From: Eucalyptus grandis
Taxonomy: Eukaryota > Streptophyta > Magnoliopsida > Myrtales > Myrtaceae
Direction of reading: 5' to 3'
DNA: 64,000 nucleotides
Assembly (NCBI RefSeq): GCF_016545825.1
Contig: NC_052621.1
Span: 16,046,910-16,110,909 of the forward strand
Shown: piece after piece, positions 45,364-56,592 of the stretch
Layout of the letters: each line of letters begins with the position of its first letter
How positions within the stretch are numbered: position 1 is the first letter of the stretch
Notes under the pieces: model-generated
Seen by the model: the letters and a program-made list of their open reading frames with translations, nothing else
Database searches by the model: none
What the model was told of the DNA's origin: nothing
Program-made: the position numbers and the translations under genes

Positions 45364-45950
45364 GTGAGGCAAACTTCAATTCCCCGGGTTTAAGTGTCAA
45401 ACATTTCACGAAGAGTTGGCCTGGATTTCTTTGACGTGGGGAAAAGGCTAATAATTGAAGTATCTAAGTGGAATGAAAGCCATTCAAGTGGCTATTTGAG
45501 AATGGGGCGAAAAGGGGTCGAATTGGAGGTTCTCGCTGACATGTTTTGCAGGGCTAGGGAAGTTGGGCTCAAGAAGCCTCAAGCAGCTAGATCAAGTGAT
45601 GAGTTGATGGATGAGGCGGCAATGATGGATCGTGGCATGATGGGAACTGCAGGAATTGCAGGTCCTAATTTGAGAGGAAGGCTAGAAATATGGATCGAAC
45701 TAGGGCTAAATTTGTACAAAGATGAGGTTTGCGCTAAGGAATCCCGATTTTTCGGTGAACTGGTTGAGCAAAACAAGTATAAAAGCAGGGACGCCGAGAG
45801 CTACAAATAGGAGGCTCCAATCAATGCTTCTCAAGGGATTGAAGGGAGTTGTGGCTGCACCGACCTAGAGAGCATCAAAGGACGACTCAAAGAAGGTGAA
45901 CAAGCATTATGCTTGATAAGTTGCATATGATCAGATAACAAAAATGCAAT
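45364..45950 (+). pseudogene. C2H2 zinc-finger copy 1, 3' part (second)
   Basis: This is a duplicate of 43,669-44,225, with a 138-codon frame (45,394-45,810) keeping LEIWIELGLNLYKDEVCAKE. Unlike the first copy it continues past the AAGATCAGATA-like point (CATATGATCAGATAAC) into the normal array 3' end (GACGCCGGCCAAGGA), related to the UGD 3' UTR. It has no fingers and no start, so it cannot make a zinc-finger protein. Confidence 0.8.
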
Positions 45951-47511
45951 CGATATCAGCATTCGACGCCGGCCAAGGATTATATATTTCTAAAGCAACC
46001 GCTTTTATCCCTCCATGTCCATTCTTTTGATGGTTTTGAGTGGTCTTCTAATCCCCATAGTATTTAGGATAATTGGTCTACATGGAAAAGTCAACCGATT
46101 CACTCTGGCTCTGTTTGTTTTGCGAAGATAAATGATTTAAAAAAATATTTTCCTAAAAATGATAATTTGTATCACTTGAAGTAACCGGTCAATTTAAAAT
46201 ATTTGCATCATCAACCACAATATATGACTAGATATCTTTGTAGACGATGAAAATGTTTTCGTTCATCTATTTTTGTGTGGGTCTCCCCATTGGGTATAGG
46301 ATGCCTCACAGGGGCATTGAGATGACTGTGCAGGATCCTCATAGGGGTCTTGAGATGATTGTGCAAGATTGTCTGTGTCTACCATTTCCTTTCCTGCTCT
46401 TGTGATGGAGGTGTCCTTGCTTTGTCATATACTTGTTTGAATTCATCGATTGATTATTTAGTTTCTAGTGCAAGGCTATAATGATTCCATGGATCAGGTA
46501 TGAAGTCATTCTTAAAAAAAAAATAAAAATCAGATCATTCATTTTCCGCTGAAGAAATGCACCCTATTATACACTATATTCAATAATATCACCATCTATA
46601 TATTGCTACTTTTTGGGTATATTTTCGTTATGTTTTTTTTTTTTTTCAGGTCAATATGTTTATGATTGATTAGCAACTTTGAGAAATAGACTCTCTTGGT
46701 GTTCTAGAACAGTTATCTTCCTCGTTTTTATGTTTGCATTTTATAAGTGGTGAACTATTGTTGGGTTGAACTCTATTTAGGATGATGAAATTGACTGATA
46801 ATACCAATTCATATGTTAATTTGCACCTACACTTTTCATTAAACTTGCATATGAACAGAAAAATAGTAACGTAGTGCAAACAATTCTAGATTATTAACAA
46901 TTCAAGCGATTTCTCTTCTTGATCGTCCCATCTAATCTTGTCAGCAGACTCGACCTTGATTTTAGGGTTGATTAATTTCCCTCTTCGAGATGACTTGTGA
47001 CTCCTATCATATATTTTTTGATTTCTTGTAACTTGTATGGAGCTCGGACTTTAATTTTAATTAATACAATGCACTTGAGACCTTTCAAGATATTTTGACG
47101 TAATTCTTTTTTAAATCAAAAAGGGCTTTTTTACCTTTTCGAATTGTGAAGGAAAAGTTTGAGTAGGAATTAAAAGGAAAATGAACAAATTTTCCTCACA
47201 AAAGGGGTCTTAAGTTTCAATTTCATTGGACTTTGAAAAAAATATTTTATGAAATCACAGTTTATAAAACATTCATCATAAAACTAAATAATGAAGTGGA
47301 ATTTAACTTCTCACCTAGTACTCCATCAAGGGCCTTTCTGACAATATTTCAAAAGTATCATAAGATGATGGGATAAATTTAACAATTTACTATGAGACAT
47401 ATACTTTTAATAGATTCAAATGTTACATAGATCTATGCAGAGATTAAGTCCTTCCATCCTCTTTTTTCGAATTGAGTGCCACAAACTTCTTATTGTTCCT
47501 CTATCATTGGT
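45951..47511. repeat. UGD-like 3' region and array spacer 2, first part
   Basis: Positions 45,955-46,100 and 46,570-46,760 align with the UGD 3' UTR (CCGCTTTTATCCCTCCATG, AATATGTTTATGATTG). Between them lies an insertion of about 470 bp (46,102-46,570, from GGCTCTGTTTGTTTT to TCATTTTCCGCTG), also present in the copy at 62,970-63,440. The rest is spacer like 34.6-35.4 kb. Confidence 0.7.
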
Positions 47512-48537
47512 TAGGGGTGAGCATCGGTCCAGGGTCAACCCTAGACCGACCTTGGACCGGCCCAACCATGCCGAGCCTGGTCTAGTTCCCAAGGAGATTA
47601 GGTCGGTCCTTAGTTATAGAATTCCTAGACTAGCACTATGCGGGTTGGTCCTTGGTCCTAGAAGTTTATGGTCGGTCCAACTCGGACCAACCTTGATATA
47701 TACATATATTATAAAAAATATTATTTATAATTTTTTTATATAGAGAAAACCTTAAAATAAACAGCGTCAACAACATTAAATGGCTTTTTAGTGAGGAATT
47801 CAAGCAATTTTACATTGTTCTTTAATAATTTAGATTTTTAATGTCTTTTATAGCATCAATAGTCATAATTTACGAATGAGGAAAATATTTTTATGAGGAG
47901 TCCTCACAGTGTCCAAAATGGTATAAATAACTCTGTACGACATCTTTCTCTAGTACTAGTTCTCTTTTATCTTATTTGTCCTCTTAGTCTTCAATTTGCC
48001 AAAATTGAAAGAAACAACTTCTCCGCTCACCACTCGACACTCACCTCACTCGCTTTGGGTCACTCGTGTTGCTCACCGCTCGATGCTCGCTTGGTTTGTT
48101 ACTCCTTGCTCAACACTCGATGCTTACTCTGTTCAAGCTCACCTCACTCAATCCTCACCGCTTGCCTTTCTTAGTTGACCTCGCTTGTTATCGAACCCAT
48201 TGGGTCAGTCCAGTCATTGGTTGTCCTTTCAAGAAGTACAAAAAATGAAATAAAAAATTATTGGTTGGTCCCGAATTAACCTTGGAATCGGACCGAACCC
48301 ATTAGACCAGTCCGGTCCTCAATCGCTTTTTTTAAGAGTACAAAAAATGAAATAAAAAATTATCGGCTGGTCCCAGATTGACCTTGGAATTGGACCGAAC
48401 CCACCGGGTCGATCTGGTCCTCGGTCCCAAGCTCAATAGCGTCGGTCCTCGGTCCCAAAAATTGAGGACCAGTACTGTGCGGGTTGGTTCTAGAGTTAGG
48501 AGGTGGACCGGCCCAACCCGGATCATGCTCACCCTTA
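47512..48537. mobile_element. hAT-like non-autonomous element 1
   Basis: The left end TAGGGGTGAGCATCGGTCC and the right end (complement of TAAGGGTGAGCATGATCC) are inverted and have the hAT form TAGGG-TGA. The interior has many GGTCC/GGACC motifs, an AT run and a CTCGATGCTCGCTTG-like patch shared with element 2. No exact 8-bp duplication flanks it. Compared with the spacer at 53.9 kb, some host sequence is missing at the right edge. There is no transposase. Confidence 0.75.
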
Positions 48538-48782
48538 CTAATCATGTGGGATTTATATACATGGCTCATATGTGGACTTACGTCCACGCATCAAATGTTC
48601 CCACCATTACGGTGCTTTGTGCATGCAATGACACCTAATTGAAAATTAATCTGTAATTTTTTTGTCAAAAATCCATAATCGAATGACTAAGATATAGTAT
48701 ACCCTAATTTTTTTGCTTGTTGTGGTACTTGGAAAATGAGTTGTGTAATTTCTTTAGCCTTATCATTCTTAGTTGTTTTGTT
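48538..48782. repeat. Array spacer 2, middle part
   Basis: 245 bp of spacer between the two hAT-like elements, matching 53,985-54,245. Confidence 0.7.
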
Positions 48783-49843
48783 TAGGGGTGAGCATCGATC
48801 CAAGGTCAACCCTGGACCAACCTTAAACTAGCCCAACCCTGCCGGTCCTAGTCCGGTTCCTAAGGAAACTGGGTCAGTCATTGGTCCTAGAATTTTTGGA
48901 CAAGCACTGTGTGGTTCAGTTCCTGGTTTTGAGAATTTTGGGTCGGTCCAACCCTGACTATATACACTGTGCGGGTCAGTTCTCGGTCTTGAGAATTATG
49001 GGTCAGTCCAACCCTAACTATATATATATATATATATTATTTTTATAATTTTTTTATATAGAGAAAAACTTAAAATAAATAGCGTCAACGGCATTAAATA
49101 GCTTATAAGTGAGGAATTCAAGTAATTTTACATTATTCTTTACTAACTTAGATTTTTAATGTCTTTTACAGTGTCAATAGTCATACTTTACGAAGGAGGA
49201 AAATGTTTTTGTGAGAAGTCCTCATGGCATCCAAAAATGAATAAACAGCTCTTTATGGCATCCTCCTCTAGTATTCATTCTCTTCTATCTTATTTGTCCT
49301 ATTAGTCTTCAATTTGCCAAAATCGAAAGAAACAACTTCTCTGCTCACTACTCAACACTCGCCTCGCTTGCTTTGGGTCATTTGTGTCGCTCGCCGCTCA
49401 ATACTCGCTTGGCTTGTTGCTCCCCGCTTGACATTCGATGCTCATTCTGTTCGGTACTCACCCCACTTGACCCTCACCGCTTGCCTTTCTTAGCTGACAT
49501 TGCTCATCATCGAACCCTTAGGTTGGTACGGTCCTTGATTGCCTTTTCAAGGAATGAAAAAAATAAAATAAAATATTATTAGCCGATCCTGGGTTGACCT
49601 AGAAATCGGACTGAACCCATTGAGTCAATCCGGTCCTCAATCGTTTTTTTAAGGAGTAGAAAAAATGAAATAAAAAATTATCATTTAGTCCCGAGCTGAC
49701 CCTGGAACCGGACCGAACCCATTGGGTTGATCCCAAGCTCAATAGAGTTAGTCATTGGTTCCAAAAATTGAGAACTGACACTATGCGGATTGCTCCTAAG
49801 GTTAGGGGGTGGACCGGTTCAACCCGAGCCATTCTCACCCCTA
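48783..49843. mobile_element. hAT-like non-autonomous element 2
   Basis: TIRs TAGGGGTGAGCAT and the complement of TAGGGGTGAGAAT are flanked by an exact 8-bp duplication, GTTTTGTT (48,775-48,782 and 49,844-49,851), the hallmark length of hAT elements. The paralogous spacer near 54,250 (TTAGTTGCTTTGTTCACG) lacks the element and shows the target once. It is 1,061 bp long and in the same orientation as element 1. No transposase is encoded; the frame at 49,373-49,582 is not a gene. Confidence 0.9.
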
Positions 49844-49851
49844 GTTTTGTT

Positions 49852-51240
49852 CATGTCCTCAAACTATCATACTTGGTAAACTTCTCCTAGATTTGGTATT
49901 CAAATCCTTGATAGGAATGACAGATTTAGCCGAACTCGTCCTATTATTACATTGCCGCAATACACAGCGCCTAGTATCCACCATTTACGACAAGGTGATT
50001 ATGTACATACTCATAATTACAACCCAAGTAGATAATGGAGTCTCCAAATAGTAAATTCTCCTGATCACTTACTATATTCTCAAAAGGATTTTCCTGTTAA
50101 GCACCTGAATAAAGAAAGTTTGTTGTTATCCATGCACTTTCTATCTTGAATCAAATGCAATTTATGCATAGAAAATGAAAATATTTCATTATTAAGTGGA
50201 GCACTCCTTAAGAAAAACTTTCTCAAAATTCATTTTCTCCTATCCGAGGCAATGTGTATGGGCACACACTTTTTCCTAAGAGAGAGTATTAGTGCAATCT
50301 TTGCAGTAGGACCTTCTAGAGTGGACGATAGGTGTGGGGTCACATGAGGTGTCACACAGCCAAGAAGAGATTGGAGAGAGAGAGTCACCATTGGCGATCG
50401 ATAATGGCACGGAGGAATCGCGACACCTTGGGTATTCTCCATGACAAAACCCCAAGAAATGGTGGAAATTCTTGGAGCTAAAGGAAAATGTTAGAGCAAT
50501 TAAATAATAAATCACATTTTTGTCAAACAATTTAAAATTTTAGAACAGTTAATAGTGATCTGTTAGAGTATGAAGGCATGATTTTAATGCCCAAGAAAAT
50601 TCACGCCTTGTCTACAACAAGCAGTTTAGATCGACCTGTTCATTACTTAATTTATGGCACAAGTAGAGGAGCATATTCCTTGAAATTATCTATATAAACT
50701 TCTCCCAACTCCCAAATATAAGGGACAACATGGGAAAAGAAAATAAAAAATGAGATAAGAACAATAGAAGTACCAAAAGCTATGTACATAACTCATTTTA
50801 GTATTAAAAAAAATTTCAAATAACTTAAATACCACTTTTTTGAAAAAACGATCATTAAAGTGCTAACTTCAATCTGAGTCACTAGAAATTCGATGTGGCC
50901 ATATTTTATTAATTTCTCAGTTCTACATTACTCACTGGCATGCCACTTTAGTGCTAGTTTGTTTTAAAAAATGATCGCTGTAGTGCAATCATTGTTAAAA
51001 AGTAATCACTTCAGTGTCAAAATAATGCCAGCTCAGATGAAATTTTTAATTATAAAATCGCATAATTTCTAGCAAGTTATCGCCGGAGGCAATTAATTAA
51101 GTGGTCCTCCAATTAGACACTTAAATGAGCCGACGAAAACTTTTGACACTAAAGTGAGCATTGTATACAACTTTTGACACATCTAGTATCCAAAGAAAAA
51201 GATATGTTGGATTGAGGCTATTTCAGCTGCCAAACATGGC
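49852..51240. repeat. Array spacer 2, last part
   Basis: The first part aligns with 54,275-54,620 and 35,760-36,110 (CCTGATCACTTACTATATTC, GCACCTGAATAAAG). A patch at 50,270-50,470 contains CTAGAGTGGACGATA and AGGTGTCACA, resembling a scrap of the zinc-finger coding sequence. Positions 50,700-51,190 are AT-rich with no match noticed. Confidence 0.5.
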
Positions 51241-51457
51241 ATTACTCGTTTGAGAGAGCGAGCAACAACAAAGGAATGACAACCAACAAATCAGTCATCA
51301 TTTACAAATTCACTCATTCTCACTCGTATTTGCACATTTAAAAACTCAGAGAGAGATGTTCAAAGCCCCTACTCCTTCGTGAGCTTTATGATTCCTCTTC
51401 TTCCTTTGTAGCCTTCTCTCTCGCGCGCGTTCGCTCGCTCTCTGGTGAGAAAGAGTC

Positions 51458-52357
51458 TTGACCTTTCGGAGTCTCCACAAACTGTCTGCGTTTTCTCTCT
51501 TCGATATCCCCCTGTTTTTTTTTTTTTTTTTCCTTTGCTGCTTTTGTGATTTGATTGCGACCGTTGAGAATCTGGAGAGAGTATATCCGTGCAAGCTCTG
51601 CGATAGGATCTATTCTAGCGGACCAATGTTGGGAGGTCACATGAGGTGTCACATGGACATGAATCTACCGGAGAGAGAGCCGCCGTTGGTGATCGATAAC
51701 AGCTCGGCAGATGAGCGACGTCTTGGGTATTATCTCCGAGAAAACCCCAAAAAGACGTGGAAATTCTCAAAGCTGAAGGAAAGTGCCCAGGAAAAGCCGT
51801 GCCCGGTCTGTGACGAGCGGTTCAGGTCGATGAGGGCACTTTTTTGCCACAGGAAGATTCACTCGGGAAAGGATGACGAGAGCGGTGACTGGTGCAAAGG
51901 CCGCGGCAAAGGGTCCAGGTCAATGAAATTTTGCCAGGATCACACAAGGCCGATTCACGACAGGGAGAGATTGAATTTGAGTCTCTTGAATGAAGATCAC
52001 TTTGTGGGTTCGAGCAAGACCAAGAGTGATCTCCTGCTCATCGTTTTATCTGACGACGAGACAATGCGCGTGACCAGGAGAAAGAGAACACCGCGAATCG
52101 AGTATGATGTCGATGAAAGAACTGAGGGAATTATGAATGATGTCGATGAAAGAACTGAGGGAATTATGCTTTCTGCACCAAATGGGTCTTCGTACAGTAG
52201 CAAGGCCGAACTTGACCCGGGAACAGTAGGAGCAATTTCTTTGATGATGCTGTCCCAAGGTGAGACGGAATTTAATTCTCCAGGTTTGGGCGTCAAACCT
52301 TTCGGGAAGAGCTTGACCCCAGATATCTTTGACGTGGAGAAAGAGAAAGTGGGGTAA
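51458..52357 (+). CDS. C2H2 zinc-finger protein copy 2 (near-complete, probably a pseudogene)
   Basis: The 299-codon frame has two plant-type C2H2 fingers: Cys45-Cys48-His61-His65 (CKLCDRIYSSGPMLGGHMRCH) and Cys115-Cys118-His131-His135 (CPVCDERFRSMRALFCHRKIH). Both have C-x2-C-x12-H-x3-H spacing. The first carries GGH as in plant ZAT-like factors, but without the full QALGGH. An EAR-like LNLSLL (172-177) suggests a transcriptional repressor. A 33-bp direct duplication gives DVDERTEGIMN twice (about 218-239). Two lesions stand out. Ile33 (ATT at 51,554) sits where copies 1 and 5 have the likely original ATG, so translation would have to use an upstream ATG that adds a Phe-rich leader. A one-base slip near 52,350 ends the frame early and leaves the C-terminal region in another frame. 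It is probably nuclear if made; expression is doubtful. It has the fewest breaks of the five copies. Confidence 0.75.
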   Translation: MTFRSLHKLSAFSLFDIPLFFFFFFLCCFCDLIATVENLERVYPCKLCDRIYSSGPMLGGHMRCHMDMNLPEREPPLVIDNSSADERRLGYYLRENPKKTWKFSKLKESAQEKPCPVCDERFRSMRALFCHRKIHSGKDDESGDWCKGRGKGSRSMKFCQDHTRPIHDRERLNLSLLNEDHFVGSSKTKSDLLLIVLSDDETMRVTRRKRTPRIEYDVDERTEGIMNDVDERTEGIMLSAPNGSSYSSKAELDPGTVGAISLMMLSQGETEFNSPGLGVKPFGKSLTPDIFDVEKEKVG

Positions 52358-52839
52358 CTGAAACATCCGAGTGCAATGAAAGCCATTCAAGTGGCTATTT
52401 GAGAATGGAGCAGAAAGGGGTCGAAATGGAGGTTCCCACCGGCATACTTTGCGGGGCTAGGAAAGTTGGGCTCAAGAAGCCTAGAATAGCCAGGTCAGGA
52501 AAAGACACGATGTATGAGGCGGCGATAATGGATGGTAACGTGATGGGAGGTTCTGGGTCGAGAGAAAGGGCAGAACTATGGATCGAACTGGGGCTAAATT
52601 CGTACAAGGATAAGGTCTGCGCTGAGGAATCCCAAGTTCTTAGTGAACCGGTTGAGAAAAACAATGCCGAGAGCTACAAACAGGAGGCTCCAGTCGATGC
52701 TTCTCAAGGGATTGAAGGGAGTCGTGGCTGCACAGAACTCAAGAGCATCGATGACGACTCGGGGAAGCTGAACAGGCAGGTATGCTCGACGAGTTGCGCG
52801 AGATCGGATAACGGAGCTGCACTCAATATTGGCGTTTGA
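52358..52839 (+). pseudogene. Copy 2 C-terminal region, shifted by one base
   Basis: In the adjacent frame the protein continues directly from VEKEKVG as VTETSECNESHSSGYLRM and runs to 52,839 (open from ATG 52,399 for 146 codons). This region holds the blocks conserved in all 3' parts of the array: ELWIELGLNSYKDKVCAEES and APVDASQGIEGSRGCTEL. It has no domain I recognise. The last codons run through GAGTTGCGCGAGATCGGAT, resembling UGD codons for KLREIG read in another frame. Confidence 0.75.
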
Positions 52840-54900
52840 CGCCGGCCAAGGACCCTATCTCTAAGGCAGCCGTTTTTATCCCTCCTTGTTTGTTCTTTTG
52901 ATGATTTCGATTGTTCTCCTACTTCCCCGGAATAGTCAGCGTAATCGGTCCCCATGGTGAAGTCAGCGGATTCTCTTTCATTCTACATCGTATTCAGTAG
53001 TATTGCCCCTTTGTCTGTCGCTGTTTTCTTGGAATATTTTCATTGCACTTTTTGTCGGGTCAATATGTTTATGATTGATTAGCAACTCTAAGAAATAGAC
53101 TCTCTTGGTGTTCTACAACAATTAACTACCTTGTTTTTCTATATGTATCTACATTTTATAAGTGGTGAACTGTTGTTGGGTCAAACTCTATTAAGGATAA
53201 TGGCTATCGTGGAAGCGGGGAAATCGACTTCAAATACTAATTCGTATGTTAAGTTGCACCGACACTTTTCATTGAACTAGCGTATGAACAGAGCAAAAGT
53301 AACGCATTGCAGATAGTTCTAGACTTATTAACAATGGAAGCAAGTTCTCTTCTTGATCTTCCCATCTAATCTTATCAGCACACTTGACCTTGATTCTGGG
53401 TTGTTTAGTTTTCCTGTTTAGGGTGACTTGTGACTCCTATCATATATTATTTGATTTCTAAGTTTTATGGAGCTTAGACTTTAATTTTCATTTAACACAA
53501 AGTACTTGAGACATTTCAAAAGATTTAGGCTTATTATGCTTTTTTTAAAATTGAAAATGACTTTTTTTATCTATTCAAATTTTGAAGGAAAAGTCATGAG
53601 TAGAAATTAAAAGTAGAAAAAAAAAATCTGTCATGAAAAATGGGTCTTGAGTTTCAATTTCACCGGACTATGAAAAAAAATTTCACGATGTTATAATTTA
53701 TAAACCATTTATCATAAAAGTAAATAATGACGTGGAACTTAATTTGTCACCTAGTACTCCATCAAGGGGCCTTTCTTACATTATTTTGAAAGTATTGTAA
53801 AATGCTTGAATAAATTGAACCATTTATTATGAAGCATACACTTCTAATAAATTCAAATGTTAAATAGATGTATGTGAAGATTAAGTTCTTCCCATATCTT
53901 TTTTCAATTTGAGTGCCACAAACTTCTTATGATTCTTGTATCCTTGAAGAAACTCCTACTTGAACCTAGGCCGTTAATCACGTGGCATTCATATACAGGG
54001 CTCATATGATTAATAGTTATGATAGATACGATCGATGTAGATTTACATCCATGCATCAAATGGTCATGCCATTATGATGCTTTGTGCATGCTCAAACACC
54101 TAATTGAAAATTAATCTATAATTTTTTTCTCAAAAATCCGTAATCGAATGAGTGACATATAGAACATCCTAATTTTGTTGTTTTATTTTTATTTTTTGGT
54201 ACTTGGAAAATGAGTTGTCTAATTTGTTTAGCCTTATCCCTCTTAGTTGCTTTGTTCACGTTCTCAAACTATCATTCTTGGTAAACTTTTGTTAGATTTG
54301 GTGCTCAAACGCCTAATAAGAATGAAAAATTTGGCTAGACTCGTCCTATTATTACATTGCCGCAACACGCGGTGCCTAGTATCCACCATTTACGGCTAGG
54401 TGATTATATACATACTCATACTTATTACCCAATAGAGAAAGGTGTCTCGAAATGGCAAATTCTCCTGATCACTTACTATATTCTCAAAAGGATTTTCCTG
54501 TTAAGCACCTGAATAAAGAATATTTTTTGTTTTCCATGCACCTTCTATCTTGGATAAGATGCAAACAATGCATAGAAAATGAAAATATTTCCTTATTAAG
54601 TAGGCTACCAAAACCTTCTCAAAATTCGTTTTCTCCTATCCGAGCCAATGTGTTTGGACACGCACTTTTTCTAAATCGCATGAAGTTCATCATTGATCAA
54701 TTGATGTTGCTAAGAGAAGCATACTTGTTTTTTGAAGGATAAATCCTGATAAAATTTCGGGATCCTCAAAATTATTTGTATAATTTTTTTCTCATAGAAT
54801 CCCAAATATTAAGGTGAACAAAGGATTAAAAAAAAAGAAGAGGAAAATGATTATGCTGGAATATGAAGTGCTTTTTTTTTTCTTCCAAGTTCCAGGCGTA
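52840..54900. repeat. UGD-like 3' region and array spacer 3
   Basis: From GGCGTTTGACGCC (52,830) to about 53,180 the sequence follows the UGD 3' UTR at roughly 80% by eye, with AATAGA (53,094-53,099) where UGD has AATAAA. The remainder is spacer. A 96-codon frame at 54,452-54,742 (starting MANSPDHLLYSQKD) has a close copy at 55,919-56,215 (98 codons). The same sequence in the older spacers is not open, so I treat it as non-coding. Confidence 0.75.
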
Positions 54901-54989
54901 GGACTATTCCAGCTGCCAAACATGGCAATACCCGTTTGAGAGAGCACGCAACGAACAACTAATCCATCGTCATATAGAAAGCCAACTCA

Positions 54990-55270
54990 CTCTCGTATCT
55001 GCACATTCAAAAATCCGTGCTTCTTCGTCCTCTGCTTTCTGATTCCTCTGCTTCCTCTCTGCCCTTCTCTCTCTCTCTCTCGGTGAGGGAGACAGTCTCG
55101 ACCTTTCTAAGTTTCGACCAACTGTTTGCGTTTTCTCTCTTCGATTTCGCTCTGTTTTTCTGCTTTTTTCGTGATTTGGTGATTATCGGAGAGAATCCCG
55201 CGAAACAATATCTAGCAAGGTCTGCGACAAGATTTTCTCAAGCGGACGAGTGTTGGGAGGACAAATGAGT
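54990..55270 (+). pseudogene. C2H2 zinc-finger copy 3, truncated
   Basis: Leader plus a damaged finger 1. TATCTAGCAAGGTCTGCGAC aligns with TATCCATGCAAGCTCTGCGA of copy 1, which removes the first Cys. The ancestral ATG is also lost. The gene stops at GGACAAATGAGTG and is followed by spacer. Confidence 0.75.
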
Positions 55271-56394
55271 GTTATTTATTTTTTGTGATCCCACATTTTA
55301 GACCCACATTTTCTCTTAAATAGATGTATTTGAAGATTAAGTCCTTCCCACCTCTTTTTTCGAATTGAGTGCCACAAACTTCTTATGATTCCTGTATCCT
55401 TGGAGATACTACCACTTGAACATAGGCCGTTAATCATGTGGCATTCATATACGGGGCTCATATGATTAACAGTTATGATAGATACGATCGATGTAGATTT
55501 ACATCCATGCATCAAATGGTCCTGCCATTATGATGCTTTATGCATGCTCAAACACCTAATTGAAAATTAATCTAGATTTTTTTTCTCAAAAATCCGTCAT
55601 CGAATGACTGACATATAGAACATCCTAATTTTGTTGTTGTTGTTTTTTTTTTTTTTTTTTTTTTGGTACTTGGAAGATGAGTTGTCTAATTTGTTTAGCC
55701 TTATCCTTCTTAGTTGCTTTGTTCATGTTCTCCAACTATCATACTTGGTAAACTTTTGCCAGATTTGGTGCTCCAACGCCCAATAGGAATGAAAAATTTG
55801 GCTAGACTCGTCCTATTAATACATTGCCGCAACACGCGGTGCCTAGTATCCACCATTTACGGCTAGGTGATTATGTACATACTCATACTTATTACCCAAT
55901 AGAGAATGGAGTCTCGAAATGGCAAATTCTCCGGATCACTTACTATATTCTCAAAAGGATTTTCCTGTTAAGCACCTGAATAAAGAATATTTGTTGTTTT
56001 CCATGCGCTTTCTATCTTGGATAAGATGCAAACAATGCATAGAAAATGAAAATATTTCCTTATTAAGTAGGCCACCAAAACCTTCTCAAAATTCATTTTC
56101 TCCTATCCGAGCCAATGTGTTTGGACCAGCACTTTTTCTAAATCGCATGAAGTTCATCATTGATCAATTGATGTTGCTAAGAGAAGCATACTTGTTTTTG
56201 AAGGATAAATCCTAATAAAATTTCGTGATCCTCGAAATTATTTGTATAATTTTTTTCTCATAAAATCCCAAATATTAAGGTGAACAAAGGATTAAAAAAA
56301 AAACAAAAGAGGAAAATGATTATGCTGGAATATGAAGAGCTTTTTTTTTTCTTCCAAGTTCCAGGCGTAGGACTATTCCAGCTGCCAAACATGG

Positions 56395-56592
56395 CAATAC
56401 CGGTTTGAGAGAGCGCGCAACGAACAACTAATCCATCGTCATATAGAAGCCCACTCACTCTCATATTTGCACATTCAAAAACCCTGCTTCTTCGTCGTCT
56501 GCTTTCTGATTCCTCTGCTTCCTCTCTGCCCTTCTCTCTCTCTCTCTCTCTCTCTCTCGGTGAGGGAGAAATTCTCGACCTTTCTGAGTTTC
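56395..56592 (+). pseudogene. C2H2 zinc-finger copy 4, leader only
   Basis: Only the upstream and leader part (GAGAGAGCGCGCAACGAAC, CT microsatellite at 56,533-56,558, GAGGGAGAAATTCTCGACC) remains. It breaks at TTTCGA|ATTCTTATTGATCC, where the 7-kb block copy begins. Confidence 0.75.

Larger units (their letters stand above)
53870..56592 (+). repeat. Direct duplication with a 1.45-kb period, carrying two truncated gene starts
   Basis: Positions 53,870-55,270 are repeated at about 55,318-56,592. Shared landmarks include TTCGAATTGAGTGCCACAAA-like text and GATACGATCGATGTAGATTT. Each copy ends in a zinc-finger leader. The first is cut after the finger-1 remnant near 55,270, and the second within the leader at 56,592. 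Confidence 0.85.

Noticed and set aside
47893..48174. 93-codon frame inside hAT-like element 1
   Set aside because: It lies in the CTCGATGCTCGC-type low-complexity patch, is not conserved as a frame in element 2, and has no transposase motif.
54452..54742. 96-codon frame with a close copy at 55,919-56,215, as a possible small gene family
   Set aside because: The two copies sit in a recent 1.45-kb duplication, so similarity is expected without selection. The same spacer sequence near 50,040-50,260 and 35,850-36,120 is not open.
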